The notes beneath the pieces are model-generated. The model worked only from the letters and a program-made list of their open reading frames with translations. It made no database searches and was not told where the DNA came from. Position numbers and translations under genes: made by a program. This document shows, in pieces, positions 16,027 through 22,552 of a DNA stretch of 22,552 nt. Within the stretch, counting starts at the first letter, position 1. Each line of letters begins with the position of its first letter. Origin of the DNA: an uncultured Collinsella sp. (GTDB lineage: Bacteria > Actinomycetota > Coriobacteriia > Coriobacteriales > Coriobacteriaceae); NCBI GenBank assembly GCA_902492755.1, contig CABUNB010000043.1, positions 1-22,552 on the forward strand. Reading direction: 5' to 3'.

Positions 16027-18453
16027 TTACGCGTGCCAGATCTCGTCACGGTACTCGCGAATGGTGCGGTCGCTCGAGAACCAGCCGGAGGAGGCGGTGT
16101 TGAGCAGCGCCTTGCGGTTCCAGGTCTCCTGGTCGCCGTAGCTGTTCGTGAGCTTCTCCCATGCATCCACGTAGCTGCGGAAGTCTGCCATGACCAGGTC
16201 GGGGTCGTTGTTGTTCATGAGCTCGTTGTAGATGCTCTCGAAGTTGCCCGAAAGACCCGCAAAGGTGTTGTCCTTGAGCTCGTCCATCACGCGGCCCAGA
16301 CGCTCGCGGTCGCCGTTGAGGGTATCCCATGCAAAGTAGCTGTTGGATGCCCAGAGCTGCTCGACCTCGGGAGCGGTCAGGCCAAAGATGGCCTCGTTCT
16401 CGCGGCCGGCCAGGTCGGCGATCTCGATGTTGGCGCCGTCGAGGGTGCCCAGCGTAATGGCGCCGTTCATCATGAGCTTCATGTTGGACGTGCCCGAGGC
16501 CTCCTTGCCGGCTGTGGAGATCTGCTCCGAGATCTCGGCGGCGGGGTAGATGAGCTGGGCGTTGCTCACGCGGAAGTTGGGGATAAAGCAGACCTTCATG
16601 ACCTCGTTGACGCGGGCATCGTTGTTGATGACGTCGGCAACAGAGTTAATGAGGCGGATAGTTTCCTTGGCAAAGGTGTAGCTCGAGGCAGCCTTGCCGC
16701 TAAAGATGAAGGTCGTCGGCGTCACGTGGAAGTTAGGATCGGCGATGCGACGGTTGTAGATGTCCATCACCTTCATGATGTTCATGAGCTGGCGCTTGTA
16801 GGCGTGGAAGCGCTTAACCTGAACATCGAAGACGGTGTTGGGGTCGATAACCAGACCGGTCTCGGCCTTAACGTAGGCGGCCAGGCGCTCCTTGTTGGCG
16901 CGCTTGGAGGCGCCCACGGCCTTCAGGAACTCGGTGTCGTCCTTAAACTCCTTGAGCTTCTCCAGCTCAAAGGCGTCCTTGAGCCAGCCGTCGCCAATGG
17001 CCTCGGTCACGAGCTTGGCATAGGTGGGGTTGGCCTCGGCAAAGAAGCGACGGTGCGAGATGCCGTTGGTCTTGTTGTTGAACTTCTCGGGCGTCAGGGC
17101 ATAGAAGTCCTTGAGCACGATGTTCTTGATGATGTCGGAGTGGATCTTTGCCACGCCGTTGACGCTGTGGCTGCAGATCACAGACAGGTTGGCCATGCGA
17201 ATCTCGCCGTCCCACAGAATGGCGGTCTGGCGCAGGCGCTCCTGCCAGCCCTCCTGCGTGGTGTCGAACGACTCGTGCCAGCGACGGCTGATCTCGTCGA
17301 TGATCTGGTACACGCGGGGGAGGAGCTTGGAGAACGTGCCGATGGGCCACTTCTCCAGAGCCTCGGGCAGGATGGTGTGGTTGGTGTAGCTCACGACCTG
17401 CGTCACGATGCTCCAGGCGTCGTCCCACTCGAGCTTCTTCTCGTCGATGAGAATGCGCATGAGCTCGGGGCCGCACATGGCGGGGTGGGTGTCGTTGGTG
17501 TGGATGGCCACAAACTGCGGCAGCAGCTCCCAGTTCTCGCCGTGCTCCTTCTCAAAGGTGTCGAGCAGGCTGTAGATGCCGGCCGAGACAAACAGGTACT
17601 CCTGCTTCAGGCGCAGTAGACGGCCGTGCTCGCCGGCGTCGTTGGGGTAGAGGATGGCGCTGATGGCCTCCGCCTCGGCGCGCTCGGCGTCGGCCAGGGC
17701 GTAGTCGCCGCGGTTGAACGCCTCCAGGTCAAAGTGCTCCTCGACCGGCTCGGCAGCCCAGACGCGCAGCTTGTTGACGGTCTCGCCGGCATAGCCCACC
17801 ACAGGGATGTCATAAGGGACGGCCAGGATATCCTGCGTGTCCACCGTGCGGTAGAACGTGCGGCCGTTCTCCTCAAAGCCCTCAACGTGACCACCGAACT
17901 TAATGGTCACGGCCTTATCCTGACGACGGACCTCCCAGGGATAGCCGTGGGTGAGCCACTCGTCGGTGGCCTCGACCTGGCTGCCGTTGACAATCTCCTG
18001 TTTAAACAGGCCGTAACGGTAGCGCATGCCGTTGCCGTAGCCGGCAATGCCCTCGGCTGCCATGGAATCCAGGAAGCATGCGGCCAGACGACCCAGGCCG
18101 CCGTTGCCCAGGGCCGGATCGGGCTCCTGGTTCTCGATGACGGACAGATCGAAGCCCATGTCGTCGAGCGCTTCGGCGACCATGTCGCGCACGCCAAAGT
18201 TGAGCAGGTAGTTGTCGAGCAGGCGGCCGATCAAAAACTCGATCGAGAAGTAGTAGACGCGCTTCTTGCCCTCGGACACCGCGCGGGCGTCACTCTTGGT
18301 GGCAACGGTGCGCGCCTTCTCGGCCACGAGCTTGGCCAGGGCGTTAAAGCGGTCGAGGTCGCTGGCGGCCTCGACGCTCTTGCCGCTGATGCTCATGACG
18401 GCATCGCGATAGAGCTCGGTAAACTCCTGCTTGTTGTCGAAGATCTTATTCAT
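16027..18453 (-). CDS. glgP: Glycogen/starch/alpha-glucan phosphorylase
   Basis: GT35 enzyme that releases glucose-1-phosphate from non-reducing ends of glycogen. The 808-residue length matches E. coli GlgP (about 815). Visible: SIEFLIGRLLDNYLLN, the glycan/catalytic EPDPALGNGGLGRLAACFLDS, AIHTNDTHPA, SHSVNGVAKIHS, KRFHAYKRQ, and the PLP site EASGTSNMKLMMNGA with the Schiff-base Lys at about residue 659. Start ATG is preceded by AAAGGAAC, 3-4 nt away. It lies between glgB and glgC, an order in which breakdown and synthesis genes are co-transcribed. The leader can fold so that the ribosome binding site is partly paired (see the 18454-18546 entry). Confidence 0.97.
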   Translation of the reverse strand: MNKIFDNKQEFTELYRDAVMSISGKSVEAASDLDRFNALAKLVAEKARTVATKSDARAVSEGKKRVYYFSIEFLIGRLLDNYLLNFGVRDMVAEALDDMGFDLSVIENQEPDPALGNGGLGRLAACFLDSMAAEGIAGYGNGMRYRYGLFKQEIVNGSQVEATDEWLTHGYPWEVRRQDKAVTIKFGGHVEGFEENGRTFYRTVDTQDILAVPYDIPVVGYAGETVNKLRVWAAEPVEEHFDLEAFNRGDYALADAERAEAEAISAILYPNDAGEHGRLLRLKQEYLFVSAGIYSLLDTFEKEHGENWELLPQFVAIHTNDTHPAMCGPELMRILIDEKKLEWDDAWSIVTQVVSYTNHTILPEALEKWPIGTFSKLLPRVYQIIDEISRRWHESFDTTQEGWQERLRQTAILWDGEIRMANLSVICSHSVNGVAKIHSDIIKNIVLKDFYALTPEKFNNKTNGISHRRFFAEANPTYAKLVTEAIGDGWLKDAFELEKLKEFKDDTEFLKAVGASKRANKERLAAYVKAETGLVIDPNTVFDVQVKRFHAYKRQLMNIMKVMDIYNRRIADPNFHVTPTTFIFSGKAASSYTFAKETIRLINSVADVINNDARVNEVMKVCFIPNFRVSNAQLIYPAAEISEQISTAGKEASGTSNMKLMMNGAITLGTLDGANIEIADLAGRENEAIFGLTAPEVEQLWASNSYFAWDTLNGDRERLGRVMDELKDNTFAGLSGNFESIYNELMNNNDPDLVMADFRSYVDAWEKLTNSYGDQETWNRKALLNTASSGWFSSDRTIREYRDEIWHA

Positions 18454-18546
18454 ACGTTCCTTTCCCCCGGGGATGTTTCTCCCGGAACGGTTATGACTTT
18501 TATCCTACGCCCTCACGGGGCGGGTATTACAGCTGTAACGGCTTTG
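18454..18546 (-). other. glgB-glgP spacer with palindrome and foldable leader
   Basis: Just after the glgB stop is a perfect 12-bp palindrome, TTACAGCTGTAA (18527-18538), followed by a small CGCCC/GGGCG hairpin. Nearer glgP, CGTTCC (18455-18460, + strand) can pair with GGAACG (18484-18489), stacked on GGGA/TCCC (18470-18473 with 18480-18483). This would partly cover the glgP Shine-Dalgarno sequence. No convincing promoter is seen. Confidence 0.35.
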
Positions 18547-20805
18547 TTACGCATCCTTGGCAGACGGCTTAACAGAAGCAGACTTTGCCTTGGTAGCGCC
18601 CTTTTTGGCAGCCGGCTTCTTGGTCGCGGTAGTCTTAGCAGCGGGCTTTGCGGAAGACTTGGCCTTGGTCGTCGTGGCCTTCGCCTTAGCCGGAGCCTTC
18701 TTAGCAGCAGCGGCCTTGGGCTTCACCGTGGACGAGCGCTTGCGCGTCGCCTTCTTGGGCTCCTCAACCACGGGCGGCTTATAACTGCTGGGACCGCGAC
18801 GCTTAAGCACCACGCCAGCCAGGCCGGGCACCTTAATCTCGATGGAGTCCATCTGCCCGTTCCAGGGATAGGGCTCGCTCGAGCACGTGTAGGGTTCCTC
18901 GCCGGCATAGCCGCTGCCACCGAACTCGGGACGGTCGGAATCGAAGATGACCTCCCAGTCGCCCTCGCGCGGCACGCCTACGCGGAAGCTCTCGTAGCTC
19001 GCCGGATCAAAGTTGATCAGGATCACCAGGTCGTCATCGACGTCCTCGCCCTGGCGCACAAAGCTCACGATGGACTGCTTAGAGTTGTCCGCGTCGATCC
19101 AGGTAAAGCCGTCGTCGGTGTAGCCACGCTCGTACAGGGCGGGCTCAGCGGTGTACAGGTGGTTGAGCGCCTTGATAAACGCCTGATGATGACGGTGGGT
19201 CTCGTACTCCTCGGTCAGGAACCACTGGATGGACTCGTAGTAGCGCCATTCAATAAACTGGCCGATCTCGTTGCCCATAAAGTTGAGCTTGGCACCGGGG
19301 TGCGTCATTTGATAGAAAGCCAGCGTGCGCAGGCCGGCAAACTGGCGCCACCAGTCGCCCGGCATGCGGCCGATCAGCGAGCACTTGCCGTGCACGACCT
19401 CGTCGTGACTCAGCGGGCAAATGAAGTTCTCGGTAAAGGCGTACATGATGGAGAACGTGAGCAGCCCGTGGTTGCCGGGGCGCCACGGAAAATCGGTCTG
19501 CATGTAGTGCAGGGTGTCGTTCATCCAGCCCATGTCCCACTTGTAGTGGAAGCCCAGGCCGCCGTCCTGCGGCGGGTAGGTCACGAGCGGCCACGCGGTG
19601 GACTCCTCGGCCATCATCATCACGTCGGGGTAGTGCGACTCTACAGCGCAGTTGACCTGGCGGATAAACGCACTGGCGTCCAGGTCCTCCTCTGTCCCGT
19701 ACTTGTTGAACTTCTTTTGCCCCGGATCGTCGATGCCAAAGTTGAGGTACAGCATACTGGACACGCCGTCCATGCGAATGCCGTCAACATGGAAGTTCTC
19801 GAGCCAGTACAGCACGTTGGAGACCAGGAAGGAGCGGACCTCGCCACGGGCGAAATCGAACTTATGCGTGCCCCAGTTGGGATGAATCTCGTGCTCAAAC
19901 AGCATGTGGCCGTTAAAGGTGGCAAGGCCGTGGGAGTCGGCGCAAAAACCGCCGGGCACCCAGTCCATGATCACGCCGATGCCCGCCTCGTGGCACGCAT
20001 CGATAAAGTGCATGAGCTGCTGAGGGTCGCCATAGCGCGACGTGGCGGCGTAGTAGCCGGTCGTCTGGTAGCCCCAGGAGCCGTCGAAGGGATGCTCCAT
20101 AAGCGGCATGACCTCGATATGCGTGTAGCCCATGTCGCGCACGTAGTCCACGAGCTCCACCGACAGATCGTCGTAGGTGTAAAACTCGCCGCGCTGCGCG
20201 GGGAAGGGATCCATGGGGCCGGGGTAGTTGCCAAACTCGTCCGGCTCGCCCTGCGGCGCATCGCCGTGGCGCTTCCACGATCCGATATGTACCTCGTAGA
20301 TGTTAAGGGGCTGTGACATGTGGTTGTGGCCGGCACGGCGCTTGAGCCATGCGGCGTCGTTCCACTTGTAGCCATCGAGGGTCCACAGCACGCTGGCGGT
20401 ACCCGGAGGGCACTCGGCCTTAAAGGCATACGGATCGGCCTTATAGAGCTTTTCGCCCTCGTTGGTCTCGATGAGATACTTATAGAGCTGGCCCTGCTCG
20501 GCGCCAGGAATAAAGCCTTCCCAAATAGCGCTCGTATGCACGGGCACCAGCGGGTTGGCTTCCTCATCCCAGTCGTTAAATTCGCCAATGACATGCACGC
20601 TCTTTACATCGGGCGCCCAAACGCAAAAGCGCCAGCCGCGCGTACGGTTCTGCGTGTCGGGGTGCGCGCCCATCTTTTCCCAGCTGCGCTCCCACGTGCC
20701 GATGCCAAATAGATAGACATCGTCCTTGGTGAGCTCCGGTGCGTGCGGGGCGGCTTTACGGTTTGCGGGCTTTTTAGCCGTTGGCTTTAGCTTTGTATCG
20801 CTCAC
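18547..20805 (-). CDS. glgB: 1,4-alpha-glucan branching enzyme with basic N- and C-terminal tails
   Basis: GH13 enzyme that introduces alpha-1,6 branches into glycogen. A CBM48-like domain (GWRFCVWAPDVKSVHVIGEF) precedes the barrel. Catalytic motifs: GIRMDGVSSML (nucleophile Asp about 346), MAEESTAWP (Glu about 400), LSHDEVVHGK (Asp about 468). Region I reads IMDWVPGGF with Gly (about 286) where E. coli GlgB has His (WVPGHF). The last 69 residues, from KKATRKRSS, hold 23 Lys/Arg and one acidic residue, and the N-terminus (DTKLKPTAKKPANRKA) is basic too. The start is uncertain: GTG at 20805, with GGGA 6 nt upstream, gives a VSDTKLK N-terminus; ATG at 20817 or 20820 and TTG at 20865 have no good ribosome binding site. 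First gene of the leftward glg operon. Confidence 0.94.
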   Translation of the reverse strand: MSDTKLKPTAKKPANRKAAPHAPELTKDDVYLFGIGTWERSWEKMGAHPDTQNRTRGWRFCVWAPDVKSVHVIGEFNDWDEEANPLVPVHTSAIWEGFIPGAEQGQLYKYLIETNEGEKLYKADPYAFKAECPPGTASVLWTLDGYKWNDAAWLKRRAGHNHMSQPLNIYEVHIGSWKRHGDAPQGEPDEFGNYPGPMDPFPAQRGEFYTYDDLSVELVDYVRDMGYTHIEVMPLMEHPFDGSWGYQTTGYYAATSRYGDPQQLMHFIDACHEAGIGVIMDWVPGGFCADSHGLATFNGHMLFEHEIHPNWGTHKFDFARGEVRSFLVSNVLYWLENFHVDGIRMDGVSSMLYLNFGIDDPGQKKFNKYGTEEDLDASAFIRQVNCAVESHYPDVMMMAEESTAWPLVTYPPQDGGLGFHYKWDMGWMNDTLHYMQTDFPWRPGNHGLLTFSIMYAFTENFICPLSHDEVVHGKCSLIGRMPGDWWRQFAGLRTLAFYQMTHPGAKLNFMGNEIGQFIEWRYYESIQWFLTEEYETHRHHQAFIKALNHLYTAEPALYERGYTDDGFTWIDADNSKQSIVSFVRQGEDVDDDLVILINFDPASYESFRVGVPREGDWEVIFDSDRPEFGGSGYAGEEPYTCSSEPYPWNGQMDSIEIKVPGLAGVVLKRRGPSSYKPPVVEEPKKATRKRSSTVKPKAAAAKKAPAKAKATTTKAKSSAKPAAKTTATKKPAAKKGATKAKSASVKPSAKDA
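18550..18756 (-). repeat. Low-complexity coding repeat: GlgB basic tail
   Basis: This encodes residues 684-752 of GlgB, made of Lys-Ala, Lys-Pro-Ala-Ala and Thr-Lys units. The composition matches the basic part of the GlgA tail, but the two are only similar in type, not alignable as long exact repeats. Confidence 0.75.
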
Positions 20806-20905
20806 GTTTGATCCCATCATGACGCGGCAGCGTGTTGCCTTGGTGACTAGATGCGAAAGGTCCAAGGCTGCACGAATCGAAGGGACGGCGATAGTTCTAT
20901 GATTC

Positions 20906-20931
20906 GTTCCACCTCGCGTGCTCGGTGGAAC
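20906..20931. promoter_or_regulatory. 8-bp inverted repeat upstream of glgB
   Basis: GTTCCACC (20906-20913) and GGTGGAAC (20924-20931) are perfect reverse complements 10 nt apart. They lie about 100 nt upstream of the chosen glgB start, so this could be an operator or a hairpin in the glgB 5' leader. There is no T-tract to suggest a terminator. Confidence 0.45.
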
Positions 20932-21041
20932 TTTCGGCAGAAACTACGATAACACCTGTACGTTACTTTTATGAAGGAAAGTGGTTTTAGGGCGGCGTTT
21001 AATCGGTAAGCGCCATGTTTAGACCACTGGCAGAATTACCG

Positions 21042-21129
21042 TGGTAAAACTCTTGACAGTTTTACCAATTAGGGTTTCAAGATTGTTAGTCTGACGTTTG
21101 GTAAAACGTTTTTAGCAGGATGTTTACCA
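21042..21129 (+). promoter_or_regulatory. HAD-gene promoter with four TGGTAAAAC half-sites
   Basis: TGGTAAAAC at 21042-21050 faces its exact reverse complement GTTTTACCA at 21059-21067 across an 8-nt spacer that contains a consensus -35, TTGACA (21053-21058). A third copy, TGGTAAAAC at 21099-21107, continues as GTTTTTAGCA, giving a near-palindrome centred on CG as in LacI-family operators. A fourth, one base shorter, is GTTTACCA at 21122-21129. The -10 is weak (TTCAAG with a 17-nt spacer or CAAGAT with 19 nt). A factor binding across the -35 would be expected to block transcription. Confidence 0.6.
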
Positions 21130-21151
21130 TTTGACATCGAAAGGTTCGTTT

Positions 21152-21841
21152 ATGTCCCAGACCGCCGCCCCCAACGTTGCTTTTATTTTCGATTGCGACG
21201 GCACACTGGTTAATAGCACCCCCGTTTGGGCCTATGCCCAGCCCGAGTTATTGCACCGCCACGGAGTTGACGTGACGGTCGACGATTTTGCCCAGTTTGA
21301 GCATTTGTCACTCGAGGACGAGTGCCAGGCCTACCACGACATCTGGGGCATTGGAGCGAATGGCGAAGAGCTCTATCGCGAGCTGAGCGAGATCCTCATC
21401 GATGGCTATTCCAAGGTGCCGCCGCGCGAGGGGCTCCTGGCATTTTTGGAGCAGGCGAAGGCGGCGGGCATTGCCATGTGCGTTGCCACGTCCACGCCGG
21501 CCAAACTGGTTAAGTCTGCGCTCGCTGGTGCCAGTCTCGATGCCTACATGGAGTTTGTTACCACGACCGGCGAGGCGGGACGCTCCAAGCAGTTCCCCGA
21601 TGTGTATGAGCTGGCGCTGCGCCGCCTGGAGGAGCGCCATGGGCACAAGTTTGAGCGCACGTGGGTGTTTGAGGACGCGGTCTTTGGCCTTAAAAGCTCT
21701 GGGGTCGCTGGCTTTAAGCGTGTAGGTATCTATGACCCGCACGGTCGCATGAAGCGCGATGAGGTTCGCGATAACAGCGAGATCTTTATCGACAGCTACG
21801 AGGAGCTGAATTTAGATCGCGTTCTTGAGTTTGAGGGCTAG
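21152..21841 (+). CDS. HAD-superfamily hydrolase (phosphatase or beta-phosphoglucomutase-like)
   Basis: A 229-residue haloacid dehalogenase-type enzyme, cytosolic. Motif I is FIFDCDGTLVNST (nucleophile Asp 14 and acid/base Asp 16); motif II is the Thr/Ser of VATSTPAK; the motif III Lys lies in GRSKQFPDVY; motif IV is WVFEDAVFGLKSS. An all-helical cap follows motif I, placing it in subfamily I with beta-phosphoglucomutases and sugar-phosphate phosphatases. The exact substrate cannot be read from sequence. ATG at 21152 has AAAGG 7 nt upstream; a TTG at 21131 is less likely. It shares the TGGTAAAAC sites with the GH13-GH77 gene, which hints at a sugar-phosphate role, and thiN follows after 9 nt. 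Confidence 0.9.
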   Translation: MSQTAAPNVAFIFDCDGTLVNSTPVWAYAQPELLHRHGVDVTVDDFAQFEHLSLEDECQAYHDIWGIGANGEELYRELSEILIDGYSKVPPREGLLAFLEQAKAAGIAMCVATSTPAKLVKSALAGASLDAYMEFVTTTGEAGRSKQFPDVYELALRRLEERHGHKFERTWVFEDAVFGLKSSGVAGFKRVGIYDPHGRMKRDEVRDNSEIFIDSYEELNLDRVLEFEG

Positions 21842-21850
21842 GCGAGGGCG

Positions 21851-22552
21851 TTGTCCGAGAAAGTATTAGTTGTATGCGGCTCACCGGTGGTGGCGAGCGC
21901 GGATCTGTTGCGTAGGCTAGCGGGGGAGTGCGACCACGTCATCGCCGTGGACCGCGGACTCGATGCGCTGTTGGGCTCCGGCCTGGGCTGCGATGTATAT
22001 ATAGGGGACGCCGATACGGTAACCGAAGCCGGCCGCGCTCTTGTTGATGCCGCTGAGGACTTTGAAGTTGAGCGCCATGACCCGTATAAGGACTATACCG
22101 ATCTGGCGCTGGCGCTCGATTCCGTCCGCCGTCGCTGGCCGGGTGCCGAAGTGGTTGCAACCTGCGCCACCGGCGGCCGTCCGGATATGGCGCTTTCCGT
22201 ACTGGGCCTGCTCGCGGGCTACGAGGACGCCCCTGTTTGGATTGCCGAGGACGAAGTAACGGCCCGCATCCTGCACGGAGGCGAATCCTGGACTATTGAA
22301 GGCGCCGAAGGCAAGACGTTCTCCATCATCGCCGTTGCCCCCAACACCGAGGTAAGCGAACACGGCCTAGAATGGGGGCTAGACCACAGTCCCTTGGGCC
22401 TGCTAGCCGACACGGGCATCAGCAATGTCGTCAGGGGTACGGCCAAGATCCAAGTCCACACCGGCACCGCCATCGCTTACTTATATCAACAGGCATTGGT
22501 TGATTTTCAATCTCAACGCAACAGCCTGAACGGACCCCGCGTTTCCGCAGCT
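21851..22552 (+). CDS. thiN: Thiamine pyrophosphokinase, 3' end cut by window
   Basis: Transfers pyrophosphate from ATP to thiamine to make the cofactor ThDP. The frame stays open from TTG at 21851 to the last base (234 residues, no stop). Family blocks appear in order: VVCGSPVVASADLL, HVIAVDRGLDALL, the metal-binding VYIGDADTV, ERHDPYKDYTDLALAL, TCATGGRPDMALSVLG, and the late TGISNVV strand. GGRPDM differs a little from the common GGRxDH form. Only the extreme C-terminus seems to be missing. TTG is the sole plausible start: it is in frame 9 nt after the HAD stop, with GAGG just before it, and no ATG lies nearby. The tight spacing implies translation coupled to the HAD gene. The gene has no in-window ATG-to-stop frame, so simple ORF callers can miss it. 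Confidence 0.85.
   Translation, partial: MSEKVLVVCGSPVVASADLLRRLAGECDHVIAVDRGLDALLGSGLGCDVYIGDADTVTEAGRALVDAAEDFEVERHDPYKDYTDLALALDSVRRRWPGAEVVATCATGGRPDMALSVLGLLAGYEDAPVWIAEDEVTARILHGGESWTIEGAEGKTFSIIAVAPNTEVSEHGLEWGLDHSPLGLLADTGISNVVRGTAKIQVHTGTAIAYLYQQALVDFQSQRNSLNGPRVSAA

Larger units (their letters stand above)
20806..21151. other. Divergent intergenic region between glgB and the HAD gene
   Basis: No gene is seen here. It must hold the promoters of glgB (leftward) and the HAD gene (rightward). Contents: an inverted repeat at 20906-20931, a TTGACA -35-like box at 21053-21058, and four TGGTAAA(A)C half-sites at 21042-21129. For glgB, no -10/-35 pair is convincing to me. Confidence 0.6.

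Noticed and set aside
17626..20316. An 896-codon open frame on the + strand opposite glgB and glgP
   Set aside because: It lies antisense to two clearly recognised enzymes. High G/C at third positions removes stops from the opposite strand; the translation has no family motif and no ribosome binding site.
1..22552. CRISPR arrays, tRNA or rRNA genes, transposases, phage genes
   Set aside because: No regularly spaced repeats, no tRNA-like cloverleaf and no such proteins were recognised on either strand.

Overview
The window looks like chromosomal DNA of a high-GC Gram-positive gut bacterium of the Coriobacteriia, most likely Collinsella or a close relative. This rests on the G/C-rich codon use, an actinobacterial-looking gltX and priA-def-fmt-rsmB block, and a glycogen locus that uses the GlgC+GlgD pair best known from Firmicutes. 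The genus is an inference; there is no rRNA gene to confirm it. I see no tRNA, rRNA, CRISPR array, transposase or prophage gene.

Left part (1-7243, + strand): the 3' part of gltX with its own terminator, then priA, def, fmt and rsmB (replication restart, N-terminal formyl-Met metabolism, 16S rRNA methylation). Two dispersed-looking palindromic elements lie within 10 nt of stop codons, one after def (4574-4710) and one after rsmB (7250-7316). They share an exact 11-nt word. fmt and the start of rsmB use far more T-ending codons than their neighbours.

Middle part (7385-20805, - strand): a glycogen/alpha-glucan locus transcribed leftwards as glgB, glgP, glgC, glgD, glgA, then (after a terminator) a GH13-GH77 fusion enzyme, then a small FmdB-type zinc-ribbon gene. 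GlgC/GlgD make ADP-glucose, GlgA extends and GlgB branches the polymer, GlgP phosphorolyses it, and the fusion protein probably handles the short or branched dextrins that remain; no separate glgX-type debranching gene is present here. GlgA carries a tail of about 284 residues and GlgB one of about 70 residues. Both are Lys/Ala/Thr-rich and resemble histone H1 or AlgP, which is very unusual for these enzymes and is the most striking feature of the window.

Right part (20806-22552): a gene-poor divergent region, then on the + strand a HAD-family phosphatase/phosphoglucomutase-like gene and, 9 nt after its stop, a TTG-started thiamine pyrophosphokinase gene that runs off the window end. A 9-nt word, TGGTAAAAC or its one-A-shorter form, occurs four times in front of the HAD gene and twice in front of the GH13-GH77 gene about 10 kb away. 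This suggests a shared sugar-responsive regulator.
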